Assembly: GCA_028278555.1 (NCBI GenBank)
Contig: JANQEA010000008.1
Location: forward strand, 22,894 to 86,893
Reading direction: 5' to 3'
Source of the DNA: Candidatus Bipolaricaulota bacterium
GTDB lineage: Bacteria; Bipolaricaulota; Bipolaricaulia; UBA7950; UBA9294
Length of the DNA stretch: 64,000 bases
Below are positions 16,850 to 25,391 of the stretch, one piece after another (position 1 is the stretch's first letter; every line of letters begins with the position of its first letter). The notes under the pieces are model-generated. The model ran no database searches, was not told the origin of the DNA, and saw only the letters and a list, made by a program, of their open reading frames with translations. A program made the translations under genes and the position numbers.

Positions 16850-17317
16850 TCAGGGCTGCTCCACAGCCTTCTTGAGATTCTCGCCTTCTTCCTTCATGTG
16901 CTGCTTGGATGCCAGGAGCTTGCCTTCGTGGTTCTTGTTCAGTCTCTTGAACAGCCACAGAGGAAACCGGATGTACCCATCCGCGGAGAACGTACAAGAT
17001 TCTTCATCGATGGCATCGACTCTGAACGTATTGCCGGTTGCGATGATGGAGAGCGGGAACAGCGGGCGAAAGGACACCAATTCATTGGGGATGACCTTCG
17101 TGATCCGGTACTTCAACGGGTGCAAGTGCCCTTGAAGGTACTCCTCGACGTAGAGGATCGAGCCGACACGCAGCGGCTCGCCGTGCGTCCACCGCAGATC
17201 CACGTGCTCCGGATGCCACTCCTGGTAGGATTCCCGACGGCTCAGATACTCCATCAACTTGGCGTACACATCGCCAGCGCTTGCTTGGATCTCGATTGAA
17301 TCCTCTAGCTTGATCAT
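16850..17317 (-). CDS. SRPBCC-fold protein (polyketide cyclase-like)
   Basis: 155 residues of the START/SRPBCC superfamily, which forms a deep hydrophobic pocket for lipids or aromatic ligands. It begins EDSIEIQASAGDVYAKLMEY and continues through SILYVEEYLQGHLHPLKYRI. GGAGGAAGACC precedes the ATG. Ligand unknown. It ends near, and converges with, the C45 gene. Confidence 0.75.
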   Translation of the reverse strand: MIKLEDSIEIQASAGDVYAKLMEYLSRRESYQEWHPEHVDLRWTHGEPLRVGSILYVEEYLQGHLHPLKYRITKVIPNELVSFRPLFPLSIIATGNTFRVDAIDEESCTFSADGYIRFPLWLFKRLNKNHEGKLLASKQHMKEEGENLKKAVEQP

Positions 17318-17337
17318 GGTCTTCCTCCACGCGGCCT

Positions 17338-17365
17338 ACTCTACCGCACTGCCACCTCCTGTCAC
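17338..17365 (-). promoter_or_regulatory. Promoter of the SRPBCC gene
   Basis: On the minus strand: GTGACA (17360-17365; 5 of 6 matches to TTGACA), 16-base spacer, TAGAGT (17338-17343), then about 20 bases to the ATG with GGAGGA. Confidence 0.5.
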
Positions 17366-17417
17366 AGCGAACCCTAGTAGGCGACAAGAGGACGACGTAT
17401 CCGCGTCCGCTTGTGAA

Positions 17418-17745
17418 GCGAAGGGGATACGCGGGGAACTTCGCGCTGATCCGGGCTGCGAGGACCATTGTGCGGAAAGCCCAAGCGCTTTCCGCGTCGG
17501 AGAAAGCGGCGACACGTCCTCGCCTTCTCCGGTTGGCGCAATGGCGGGGGAGGAGTTGGCGCGGAAGAGGCATTCACGTCGTGCCGCTCGGCTACCAGCC
17601 GGAGCAGGGGGCGTTCCTGAAGGATGGCGCCGCCCTTGCGGGGCTCGGCGTCATGGGGAAGAGCAATCTGCTGATTGCTCCTGAGTACGGACCTCGGGTC
17701 CGACGGAAGCCGCTATGCGTTTTCAGCGAGTTCGTTGCTGAGCTT
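17418..17745 (+). pseudogene. QueG-like protein remnant, copy 4 (3' part, interrupted)
   Basis: Begins exactly at GCGAAGGGGATACGCG, the point where copy 1 stops, and continues with GNFALIRAARTI. It is then broken by about 90 bases holding two hairpins (17472-17495, GCGGAAAGC/GCTTTCCGC; then a CGGAGAA/TTCTCCG stem starting at 17498). It resumes with VVPLGYQPEQGAFLKDGAALAGLGV up to EYGPRVRR and loses similarity before both cysteine clusters. A one-base deletion relative to copies 2 and 3 shifts its frame. Confidence 0.8.
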
Positions 17746-17856
17746 TCATTCGGCTCACCCAACAGCACATCCAGGCAGCTGAGACCATCGGCTGTTTGAG
17801 AACTCCGCACTCCCGGCCGATCATCTGCCGATCGCCACCGAAAGGGAGCCCAACGC

Positions 17857-18519
17857 ATGCCCACGAGCGAAGGAAGCGAGCGACTCGATCGGATCGCGGC
17901 GTACGTCGAGGAGGAGTATCGACGCTCCACCGAGGATATGGAGTGGCATCCGGTGTTCGGCGCCGCCTATCGCTGGGAGCACACGCTTCGAGTGGCTCAG
18001 TACGGGCGGACCATCGCCGAGGGCGAAGGGCTCGATGTGGAGCATGCGGTTGTTGCGTGCTTGCTTCACGACATCGCCTACTTCTTTGAGGATCAGGCAA
18101 CCGACTGGAAGGACCACGGTCGTGTGGGGGCTCGGATTGCACGGCCGGTTCTCCTGGAAGCGGGCTTCTCCGAGACTGAGGCGGCGGAGATCTGCTACGC
18201 GATTGCCGTTCATGTTGACGGAGAGCCTGATGTGCTCCACCCGCACACGCCGCTCGCGGACCTCGTGAGCGATTCGGACAACGTCGATCGCTTCAGCGCC
18301 TATCGGTGCGCCTTGTGGTGCCAGACAGAGAAGGACGATTTCCAGGCGATGGCCGACATGCTGCGGCAGCGCATCGCAAGGCTGGAGCAGTATGCCGCGA
18401 AGAACCCGCTCGATACGGCGACCGGACAGCGTTTGTTTGCTGAGAAGGTCGACCTCCAGCTCACCTTCTTCCGATCGGTCGTCGATGATGCCGACCTCAC
18501 GAAGCTTCCGTCGATCTAG
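17857..18519 (+). CDS. HD-domain phosphohydrolase-like protein
   Basis: 220 residues with the HD signature: H in WEHTLRVAQYG (about 38), the HD pair in ACLLHDIAYFFED (about 70) and D in SDSDNVDRFSAY (about 134). HD proteins are usually metal-dependent phosphohydrolases acting on nucleotides; substrate unknown. AAAGGGAG precedes ATG 17857. It is followed by a long inverted repeat before the convergent GNAT gene. Confidence 0.8.
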   Translation: MPTSEGSERLDRIAAYVEEEYRRSTEDMEWHPVFGAAYRWEHTLRVAQYGRTIAEGEGLDVEHAVVACLLHDIAYFFEDQATDWKDHGRVGARIARPVLLEAGFSETEAAEICYAIAVHVDGEPDVLHPHTPLADLVSDSDNVDRFSAYRCALWCQTEKDDFQAMADMLRQRIARLEQYAAKNPLDTATGQRLFAEKVDLQLTFFRSVVDDADLTKLPSI

Positions 18520-18651
18520 GCTGAGCTCAGGCTCCCTGCGACTCCTGCCAATCCGCAGCATCCCTCACGGCCGCCAGTGCGGCGTGCCTTCCCGTCGGAG
18601 CAGCATGGACACCAACAGCCGCTCGGACGCCATTCCGGCGAAACAGGTGGA

Positions 18652-18688
18652 ATCGCACCTTGCCCCACGCTGCGTGAGACAAGGTGCG
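18652..18688. terminator. Terminator-like hairpin between convergent genes
   Basis: Perfect 10-bp stem TCGCACCTTG/CAAGGTGCGA with a 17-base loop, between the HD and GNAT genes. A smaller GCCGC/GCGGC hairpin lies about 80 bases to its left. No T-tract follows, so termination is inferred from position. Confidence 0.5.
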
Positions 18689-18714
18689 ACCCAGGCTTGG
18701 AATCGGATTTCGAG

Positions 18715-19731
18715 CTAGTCGAGTGATCTCACGGTGATGTCGGTCCCGTCGCGGAGGAGCTTCTCGTAGAGAAGGTTCTGCCGGATCGTGACGTATCCGG
18801 CGCGCTCGTACACCTGGCTGGCTCCGGTCAGATTCTCGGAATCCATATCCAGCTCGACTGTCTGGAAGCGCCGGTCTTGGAGCGTTCGAGATACTTGATG
18901 CAGAAGGGCCAAGCCGATGCCTTGCCGGCGGTAGTCGGCCCTGACGCCGAAGCCTGCGAGGTAGGCGCGTGAGGTATCTCCCGCGATCTGCGGCTCGCAG
19001 ATCGCGTAGCCGATCAGATCGTCGCCAGCACGGGCGACGAACCAGAGAGAGAGGTCAAGATCCTCGCCTTGCGAGTGGATCCATTCCTTCCACCCACGGA
19101 GCTCTTCCTCGAACGGTCGCTCGACCTGCCCCCAATGATCTCGGAAGACTTGTTGATCGAGGGCGACGAGGGCGGGAAGCTCCTCGAGGTCGAATGGAGG
19201 GACCACGATCCCGTCAGGCCAGGCGGGCTTGGGGATCGATCCACCCAGGTCCGCCTGCATGCGGTGCTCGACGCGGACCCGGCGAAAACCGGCTCGTTCG
19301 TAGGCGGACCATCGGTCTTCGTCTTCGATCGGCGCAGCGGCCTTGGCGTAGACCGAGACACCCTCGGGCGCCTTCCCGAGGACCAATTCGTCCTTTCGCG
19401 AGCACCATCGGATCATCTCGTCCCAAAGGTGACTGTCGCTCGAGGCGTCCGGGTTCGTCGCGACCTGATAGGTGATCTCGACGAACGGCGCCCGCGGGTC
19501 GAGGACGCAGGCGAACCCGATCAGATTGCCGTCGTCACCGATGAAGAGCTGCGTATCGCGAGCGAGCTGGATTTCGTCTCCCTCCCAGTAGCGAGCAAGA
19601 GCCTCGACCTGAACTTGGTTCTGCCCTCGTCTTCGTTGGGATCGCCGGTTGAGAAGATCGGCCACGAGCGAGACATCGGCCATCGTGGCCGGACGTGATG
19701 CGGATGCTTCTGACGCTGGTTCTCTATGCAC
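18715..19731 (-). CDS. Double-GNAT acetyltransferase-like protein, paralogue 1
   Basis: 338 residues formed from two GNAT-like halves. The C-terminal half is canonical: YLAGFGVRADYRRQGIGLALLHQV binds acetyl-CoA, followed by LDMDSENLTGASQVYERAGY. The N-terminal half (RPATMADVSLVADLLN to ~150) is degenerate. The GTG start at 19731 has AGGAG 7 bases upstream. Acceptor unknown. A paralogue with the same architecture lies at 35753-36754. Confidence 0.85.
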   Translation of the reverse strand: MHREPASEASASRPATMADVSLVADLLNRRSQRRRGQNQVQVEALARYWEGDEIQLARDTQLFIGDDGNLIGFACVLDPRAPFVEITYQVATNPDASSDSHLWDEMIRWCSRKDELVLGKAPEGVSVYAKAAAPIEDEDRWSAYERAGFRRVRVEHRMQADLGGSIPKPAWPDGIVVPPFDLEELPALVALDQQVFRDHWGQVERPFEEELRGWKEWIHSQGEDLDLSLWFVARAGDDLIGYAICEPQIAGDTSRAYLAGFGVRADYRRQGIGLALLHQVSRTLQDRRFQTVELDMDSENLTGASQVYERAGYVTIRQNLLYEKLLRDGTDITVRSLD

Positions 19732-20049
19732 TGTGTACTCCTAGGTTCAAGCGGTCCATCTACAGGATGGACACGACGCCGCGTGCGAACGATCGGGCCA
19801 AGGGGAAACCGGTCGGAGATTGCAGCAGGGCCGGCTGGGATCCTTGGGGGGCGTTCGAGCACGCGCAAAAGGGCTTCGCATCTTGCGCAGTCGCCACTTC
19901 TAGGCAGTCACAGAAACACCCAGTGCTCGAGCCGACGCAGAACCGCCGGCTGAGTGATTGCGGGCACGATAGCCGCCGTGACGCGAGGATTCAAGGAGTT
20001 CGCATGCGCAGGAATCCTCGATTGCGGCCCAACCGTGTAGACTGCTCCT
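19732..20049. other. Divergent intergenic region with leaderless-type promoter
   Basis: No gene seen. It holds the inverted repeat CGAGGATTC/GAATCCTCG (19984-19992/20012-20020) and, at the right end, TAGACT (20038-20043), which finishes 6 bases before ATG 20050. That gene lacks a Shine-Dalgarno site, so its mRNA probably starts at or next to the ATG. Confidence 0.5.
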
Positions 20050-21102
20050 ATGGCTACGAGCATTCCCGACATCACGATTCACTGGCTTTTGGGCGAGGAC
20101 AACCCGCCGGTACGGTACCTGACGCTGGTGCACCTCCTTGGGAAATCTCTGAAGGTTGCCGAGGTGAAGGAGGCACAAGCTCGCCTGATGGACTACTCCG
20201 TGACCCGTGAGATTCTCGAGCATGGCGAGGAGTTCTGGTTCCCGGAAGGGAAGACCTTCGGAAAGAGCTACCAGAAATACAGAGGCCGCTTCTGGCAGAT
20301 GATCTTCCTGGGACAGTTCCTGGCCGATGGACACGATCCTCAGATTGAGCCCGGCGTCGAGTCGATCCTCGCGAAGCGCGAGTTCAAGGACAGGCGAGGC
20401 CTGCAATGCCTGACGGCCAACATCCTCGGTGCGGCGATGCGGCTCGGGTTCTCGGACCACCCGGTCGTCGTCGAAGAGAGGGAGGTGCTCGCCCGGCGGA
20501 TCACCGAGGGCGGTGGGATTTGCTGCGAGGCGATGGGGTACTCGCTGCTCGAACGCTGCTATATGTGCATCCCCAAACTGCTCCTCTGCTTCGCCGAGAT
20601 CCCCGAAGACGAACGCTCCGATGCTGTGAAGGAGGCGGTCGAGATCCTGGCGGGGAGCCTGCTTGGGAATCGGATTCACGTCTACGTGTCTGGCAATCGA
20701 CAGGCTTGGCTCGACGTCCTGGCCGAGGCGCCCAAGAAGGATGAGCTTCCGGAGGGGGAGACCGTCAAGGCGTGGATCGCCGACCGGAAGCGCCGGTTCC
20801 TCGAGTCGAGTGGGTACGGCGAAAGAGTGCCGAAGCCGGGATGGCTCCGCTTCGGCTTCCCGCTGAACTACAATTCCGACATCCTCGAATCGCTGTTCGC
20901 GCTCAGCCGGGTTGACACGCCGATGAACTCGGCCTTGGAAGGGGCCCTCGACATCGTGCGGGAGAAGCGGACGGACGAGGGAACCTGGAAGCTCGAGAAC
21001 TCGCTGAATGGCAAGATGTGGGCCGACGTGGAGGAGAAGGGGAAGCCGAGCAAGTGGCTCACCCTGACCGCCCTCCGCGTCCTCGCGCATTTCGAAGGCT
21101 AG
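20050..21102 (+). CDS. Helical-repeat protein, alpha/alpha-toroid-like, function unknown
   Basis: 350 residues of helical hairpins with scattered aromatic and acidic motifs (SIPDITIHWLLGEDNPPVRY, then RRGLQCLTANILGAAMRLGF, EGGGICCEAMGYS, TDEGTWKLENSLNGKMW). The composition recalls prenyltransferase/squalene-cyclase-like toroids that are often left as uncharacterised proteins. No catalytic motif is certain. Translation probably starts on a leaderless message. Confidence 0.6.
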   Translation: MATSIPDITIHWLLGEDNPPVRYLTLVHLLGKSLKVAEVKEAQARLMDYSVTREILEHGEEFWFPEGKTFGKSYQKYRGRFWQMIFLGQFLADGHDPQIEPGVESILAKREFKDRRGLQCLTANILGAAMRLGFSDHPVVVEEREVLARRITEGGGICCEAMGYSLLERCYMCIPKLLLCFAEIPEDERSDAVKEAVEILAGSLLGNRIHVYVSGNRQAWLDVLAEAPKKDELPEGETVKAWIADRKRRFLESSGYGERVPKPGWLRFGFPLNYNSDILESLFALSRVDTPMNSALEGALDIVREKRTDEGTWKLENSLNGKMWADVEEKGKPSKWLTLTALRVLAHFEG

Positions 21103-21201
21103 AACTCACCAGCCTCGTAGTCCTTCGGTGAGCGACTGAGACTCATCACGAAGGACTCCCTCTGGCTCGCCCGCACGAGGCAGCGATCTGGCGGGAGTGT
21201 G

Positions 21202-21213
21202 TATCATGCGCAT
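21202..21213 (+). promoter_or_regulatory. -10 box 6 bases before the amidotransferase start (leaderless type)
   Basis: TATCAT (21202-21207) followed by 6 bases and ATG 21214, with no Shine-Dalgarno sequence. A mutated counterpart (GATCAT, same spacing) precedes the broken copy at 9986. Confidence 0.5.
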
Positions 21214-21918
21214 ATGCCCGCTCGGATCCTGACGCTCAACCTGATGGTCAATCGCGAGATGCTTGACCCAGTTGCCCAGTGGTCGCGCTACTTCCGTGGC
21301 GTTCCGTTCGAAGCCGTCCACGTCCCCAGTGGAGAGGCGATTCCGGATCTCGGGAGCTTCACGCATTTGATCGTAAGCGGCTCCGAGGCCTCAACAACCG
21401 ATCCGCAGCCGTGGATGGATACTTCGGCGGCTTGCATTCGAGAGGCGGCCGAGCAGGGGCTCGCGATCCTTGGCAACTGCTTCGGTCACCAGTTGCTCGT
21501 CTGGGGCCTGTCTGGGCCCGACTACACTAGACGTGCGCCCCTCCCTGAGGTTGGGTGGATTGAGGCAACCTCTGTCGAGGATGACCCTCTGCTGGCCGGT
21601 GTTTCGAGGGTATGGCACGCGTTCGCATTTCATTTGGACGAGGTTTGCGATCTCCCACCGCCGTGGAGGACGCTCGCCTCGAACAGCTCCTGCGCGCATC
21701 AGGTCATCCGGTTCGGTGATGAACCGATCTGGGGGATCCAGCCGCATCCCGAGATCACTCCCGAGGAGGGAAAAGCTCTGCTGCTCGATGCCAAGCCGTT
21801 CGTCGAGGAGAGCATGCCTCAGCATTTGTCCCGCTTACAGGAGGCGATCGATCAGGAACCGCGCGATGATGCTGCCGCACGAACCATCGTTGGCAACTTC
21901 CTCTCGTACGATTCCTGA
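21214..21918 (+). CDS. Class I glutamine amidotransferase-like protein (intact copy)
   Basis: 234 residues of the GATase1 fold. The nucleophilic Cys lies in GNCFGHQ (about residue 89) and the His-Glu pair in WGIQPHPEI (about 180). Such stand-alone GMP-synthase-like amidotransferases hydrolyse glutamine or gamma-glutamyl compounds; the partner or substrate is unknown. It ends with an ordinary helical tail (EAIDQEPRDDAAARTIVGNF) that the truncated copy at 9986 has lost. Confidence 0.85.
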   Translation: MPARILTLNLMVNREMLDPVAQWSRYFRGVPFEAVHVPSGEAIPDLGSFTHLIVSGSEASTTDPQPWMDTSAACIREAAEQGLAILGNCFGHQLLVWGLSGPDYTRRAPLPEVGWIEATSVEDDPLLAGVSRVWHAFAFHLDEVCDLPPPWRTLASNSSCAHQVIRFGDEPIWGIQPHPEITPEEGKALLLDAKPFVEESMPQHLSRLQEAIDQEPRDDAAARTIVGNFLSYDS

Positions 21919-21950
21919 GCGGAATGCGGCTTCGCGCCCCAACCCAAACG

Positions 21951-22991
21951 CTATCGGACGCGCACCTCCAACGAGGTCAGACGAATACTCGTTCGCCCTG
22001 CTGCCGAAACCGCGATTTGCCCCAATCCAGAGATGTCGCTAGCGAAAACTGCGAGCTCCGTTCCATTGATGTAGGCAGTGACCCACGCGCCCTCACGGCG
22101 AAACGTGAGCGCGTAGCTGCTGCCCTGCACGTTCCCGCGAAGCTCGGGCATGTTGAGCGTGCCTTCTGTGCTTAGGCTGTGACGGACAATCCTCCCATGT
22201 GAGACCCAGGCTTCGTAGACCTGATAGCTAAGCACACCGTACCCATTGTCCGTGAGCACGAGCTCGAACTGGGAGAACTCGGTCCCGGGGTCCGCCACGG
22301 TAACCGAGAGCGAGAAGCTGTTACCGGTGATGATCGTGAACGACATATCGAGAAGGAAGTCCCCACCGATAGACACGGGGATCAGCTGACCAGGCCCCAC
22401 CCATCTGCTCCCAACAGCGTGAAGCAAATAGCCGCCTCCATTTGGCTCTGCGGATCCTGCATCGCTCGCAACCGTGGGCCACCCCGTGAACTTCGCCCGC
22501 TGGACGGCTACGGCCTCCCAGAAACCGTCTCCCCCGGGGATCTCTACTCTGCTGATGGGGGAAGTCCCTCCTGTGGCTGTGGTGCTGGGTGTCTCCAGAT
22601 CTGGCGTCGCTGCGGGGAGGAGATTGGCGATTCTTGGCGAGAGTTCGCCGCCGGTCTCCGCTGCAACCTGCTTGGCCACCTGAACGGTCAGGTAGTTGAC
22701 GCAGTACTCGATAGCCTCTTTGAGCTCCTGTTTGTAGACCGTGTCATTCTGCAGAGATTGAGGGTTTCGCTCCCAGTACGCATAGAGGTACATCAACGCG
22801 CGGATGTAGTCTTCGTCTTCGTACGCGTTGACTCCGTTGGTGATCAGTTCATCATCCGACAGGTATCCTGCCGCAGCGAATGAAGCCACACACAGGCCGA
22901 TAGCGCAGACAAGCACGACGGCGCAATAGCGTTTCCATCTGGGCGGTACCTCCACGAGACATCCCCTCCGTTTCGCAGTCAACGACCGCAT
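21951..22991 (-). CDS. Membrane-anchored or exported protein, unknown, beta-rich C-terminus
   Basis: 346 residues. An N-terminal signal or anchor helix (YCAVVLVCAIGLCVASFAAAG, about 22-42) is followed by a helical TPR-like stretch (DDELITNGVNAYEDEDYIRALMYLY), a Pro/Ser/Thr linker and a ~190-residue beta domain resembling jelly-roll folds (FSLSVTVADPGTEFSQFELVL). The start is 8 bases beyond the stop of the upstream membrane protein, so the two form an operon. Function unknown. Confidence 0.65.
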   Translation of the reverse strand: MRSLTAKRRGCLVEVPPRWKRYCAVVLVCAIGLCVASFAAAGYLSDDELITNGVNAYEDEDYIRALMYLYAYWERNPQSLQNDTVYKQELKEAIEYCVNYLTVQVAKQVAAETGGELSPRIANLLPAATPDLETPSTTATGGTSPISRVEIPGGDGFWEAVAVQRAKFTGWPTVASDAGSAEPNGGGYLLHAVGSRWVGPGQLIPVSIGGDFLLDMSFTIITGNSFSLSVTVADPGTEFSQFELVLTDNGYGVLSYQVYEAWVSHGRIVRHSLSTEGTLNMPELRGNVQGSSYALTFRREGAWVTAYINGTELAVFASDISGLGQIAVSAAGRTSIRLTSLEVRVR

Positions 22992-22998
22992 CACGTCG

Positions 22999-23616
22999 CT
23001 ACTCCTTGACCGAATTGGGGAACCCGAGGTTGGGCTTCTCGCCGAGCGATTCGTTTTGCTCGGCAACCGCAACACCCAATCCCGAGGTGTAGACGGCGGC
23101 ATCTCGGACGTAGGAAGTGTGTTTCGTGACGAGCGTCGCGATCATCAACGCCACGCCCAAGGCGATAAGAATGATCCCCGGCGAGGCTGTCTCCAGATGG
23201 CCCTTGACGCCTCCCCCTTCGGCCCCAATCTTGGCAGGAGGTCCAGTCAGCTTCCCCAATGCGAACGCCGCACCGACCAGTGCCAAGATCATCCCGGTCA
23301 CGAATCCAAGGTACTTGATCCAAACGCTCGACATGAGGATGACGCTCGCTTGGTGATAGCGTCGCTCGAGCGCTTCCAGCTCGAGCATAACCAGAGCCCG
23401 AGCTTCGAACGCCTCGAGCAGTTTCTCATCATCCTGGGCGTCGACCTCAGCCAAGATCTCGTAAGCAGAGCTGAAGTCCGCTGATGGAATCGTCCGGATG
23501 GTCCAATGCAGGTAGAGGAGCTGCCCGAGCGTGATGACGAAGAAGAAGATCGTCAGCCCGATCACCATCCTCGACATCAGGGGAAGGAGTCGCTCCTGCC
23601 ATGCTTCCTTGCTCAT
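22999..23616 (-). CDS. Three-helix membrane protein of unknown function
   Basis: 205 residues. Transmembrane segments at about 17-33 (MVIGLTIFFFVITLGQLLY), 100-117 and 150-165 flank a charged, probably extracytoplasmic loop (FSSAYEILAEVDAQDDEKLLEAFEARAL). No family recognised. It is first of a two-gene unit with the exported protein at 21951-22991. Confidence 0.6.
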   Translation of the reverse strand: MSKEAWQERLLPLMSRMVIGLTIFFFVITLGQLLYLHWTIRTIPSADFSSAYEILAEVDAQDDEKLLEAFEARALVMLELEALERRYHQASVILMSSVWIKYLGFVTGMILALVGAAFALGKLTGPPAKIGAEGGGVKGHLETASPGIILIALGVALMIATLVTKHTSYVRDAAVYTSGLGVAVAEQNESLGEKPNLGFPNSVKE

Positions 23617-23748
23617 GTCGCGATTCTGCCCTCCTCAGCCACGCCGCGGTCCAGAGCATCTATCTTTCTCAAAGGATTTGATAGTCATTTAATCACATGG
23701 GTTCTTCGGCGACAAGTCACACGTGAAACCGCTCGCCGGATGAGCCGG

Positions 23749-23802
23749 CTGACGGACGGTATCGTGTCGGGTATGATGACGTCGCTTCACCAACCGTCAT
23801 CA
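23749..23802 (+). promoter_or_regulatory. Promoter and operator-like repeat upstream of the TatD-type gene
   Basis: CTGACG (23749-23754), 17-base spacer, TATGAT (23772-23777). An inverted repeat TGATGACG/CGTCATCA (23774-23781/23795-23802) overlaps the -10 and the start region, where a repressor would act. The rest of the 280-base gap holds a small GCCGG/CCGGC hairpin and no gene. Confidence 0.5.
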
Positions 23803-23896
23803 CATTGAACCAGACGAATCGCGCCATCCGCCGACATTCTGCCGGCACGAGATCCCTTCCAAGCATGAGACGCAATCGAAAGGAGATGTGAGACTC

Positions 23897-24697
23897 ATGT
23901 ACGTCGATACGCATCTGCATTTGGATGAACCGTGGCTGACCGATTCAGAGAAGCGTCAGAGAGTCATCGAGGATATCGCGGCCAACAAGATCCTGACCTT
24001 TGCCCAGTCGTGCGACCTGGCCTCGTATGAGAAGACGGTGGAATGGGCCGGGCAGTCGAAGTACGTGATCCCGTCCTTCGGGATTCTGCCGTGGTACGCG
24101 GACCAGTACATGGACAGGCTGGACGAAGTGGCCAAGCTGTGTGAGACGGCGATCATGCTCGGGGAGATCGGACTCGATCTCGCCAGCAGCAGAAACGAAG
24201 CCACCAAGGAAGAGCAGCTGGCCCTTCTCGATGTGTTTGTCAAGGCATCGAAGACGCACGACATGATCCTGAATCTCCACTTCCGCGGGGGCATCGAGCC
24301 GGAGGGCTTCGAGGTCTTGAAACGCTCCGGCGTCAAGCGAGCCATCTTCCACTGGTACTCGGGAACGCTGGAGCTGATGGACGAGATCAACGAGGCGGGA
24401 TTCTACTACTCCATCGGGCAGACGAATCTGTCCAGGAGGCGGCCTGAGCAACGCGAGGAGATCACTCAGATGATCCGGAAGATCCCGGACGATCGTCTGC
24501 TGCTGGAGATCGACGTCCTGCCGAGAGATGCGGACGCTCTTCCTTCCATCATCTTCCCCCGAATCCTCGAAGACGTCGCCGAGATCAAGGGCATGAGCGT
24601 GGTTGACGTTGAAGCCCTGAATCAGAAGAACGTCCGGGAACTTATCGGAGACAGCCCCAGGGTGAGCGAGATTTCTGACTTGCTGAAGCCGAGCTAG
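23897..24697 (+). CDS. TatD-family metal-dependent hydrolase
   Basis: 266 residues of the amidohydrolase-like TIM barrel. The metal ligands D-x-H-x-H appear at once in YVDTHLHL, with MLGEIGLD (Glu), LNLHFRGG (His), IFHWYSGT (His) and LLEIDVLP (Asp), matching TatD-type deoxyribonucleases. Unlike classical TatD the Glu-Asp-Thr/Pro signature reads EIDVLP, so DNase activity is uncertain. ATG 23897 is preferred (AGGAG 11 bases upstream); a GTG at 23888 is also in frame but too close to the site. Confidence 0.8.
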   Translation: MYVDTHLHLDEPWLTDSEKRQRVIEDIAANKILTFAQSCDLASYEKTVEWAGQSKYVIPSFGILPWYADQYMDRLDEVAKLCETAIMLGEIGLDLASSRNEATKEEQLALLDVFVKASKTHDMILNLHFRGGIEPEGFEVLKRSGVKRAIFHWYSGTLELMDEINEAGFYYSIGQTNLSRRRPEQREEITQMIRKIPDDRLLLEIDVLPRDADALPSIIFPRILEDVAEIKGMSVVDVEALNQKNVRELIGDSPRVSEISDLLKPS

Positions 24698-24720
24698 CCG
24701 AAGGGGGAGTCACTTCCCGC

Positions 24721-25176
24721 TTGGCTTCCGGCCGACCTGACCGTCATGCCGAGGATCGCGCCTGGGTTGAGGGGGGCGATGTTCAGGCGCAGCGTGCCCG
24801 GCTCGATGCGATGATTCCCCGGCTGCTTCCTGAGGGGAAGGACTCCTCCGGCCACATCTTCCGTATCGGACGGACGACTGACGGCGCAGACGTCGCGTTC
24901 GTTTGGCTCGGCGCTGTACCCGGGATGCCGCCGGGCGTGAAGCTCTTGTTTGACATCTTTGTTGCTCCGGAGTACCGCCGAAAGGGCAACGCTCGAATTG
25001 CCTTGACGCAGATGCTGGAGGAGCTGGCGTCCGGGGGAACGGAGGCTGTGATCCTCAATGCACGAGGCGACAACGAGCCCGCGTTGGCGCTCTACGAGAG
25101 TCTCGGCTTTGTCCGAACCGAGACCAGCGACGAAGGCAAGCAGGTCCAGATGATGCTGAAGCTGGACGACGCGTAG
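24721..25176 (+). CDS. GNAT acetyltransferase, apparently N-terminally short
   Basis: Up to 151 residues. The acetyl-CoA loop is clear (DIFVAPEYRRKGNARIALTQML) and is followed by ILNARGDNEPALALYESLGF. GNATs of this type normally have ~40 more residues at the N-terminus; here the frame begins within the region resembling their first helices. The TTG at 24721 has a GGGGGAG stretch 12 bases upstream. It could be a slightly truncated gene whose 5' part was lost to the TatD gene end. Confidence 0.65.
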   Translation: MASGRPDRHAEDRAWVEGGDVQAQRARLDAMIPRLLPEGKDSSGHIFRIGRTTDGADVAFVWLGAVPGMPPGVKLLFDIFVAPEYRRKGNARIALTQMLEELASGGTEAVILNARGDNEPALALYESLGFVRTETSDEGKQVQMMLKLDDA

Positions 25177-25249
25177 CTAAGACACAGTGCGGCAGGCCTT
25201 CTTCCCTTCCCGGCTGCTGGCTCCGGCACGGCGGACCGGCCGAAGAGTC

Positions 25250-25315
25250 CTACCCCGCGGTCAGAACGTCCGGGAGCTTCTTGGCCTGATCGACCTAGTA
25301 CTCGGTCTCGACGGA
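25250..25315 (-). pseudogene. Duplicated 3' end of the DUF4332 gene
   Basis: Read leftward it encodes VETEY-stop-VDQAKKLPDVLTAG-stop, against VETKYWVDQAKKLPDIVTID-stop in the intact gene at 26184. A 40-base core differs at only a few positions. As in the lipoprotein fragment at 1283, the Trp codon has become TAG. The copy lies on the far side of the gluzincin gene, so that gene is bracketed by a direct repeat. Confidence 0.85.
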
Positions 25316-25391
25316 TCCACGACCGGCTGCGCGAGGGCAATCGAGCTTCATCGCAGCGCTGAGTGCCATCTGCTCTCCGCAAGGAGGGGGA

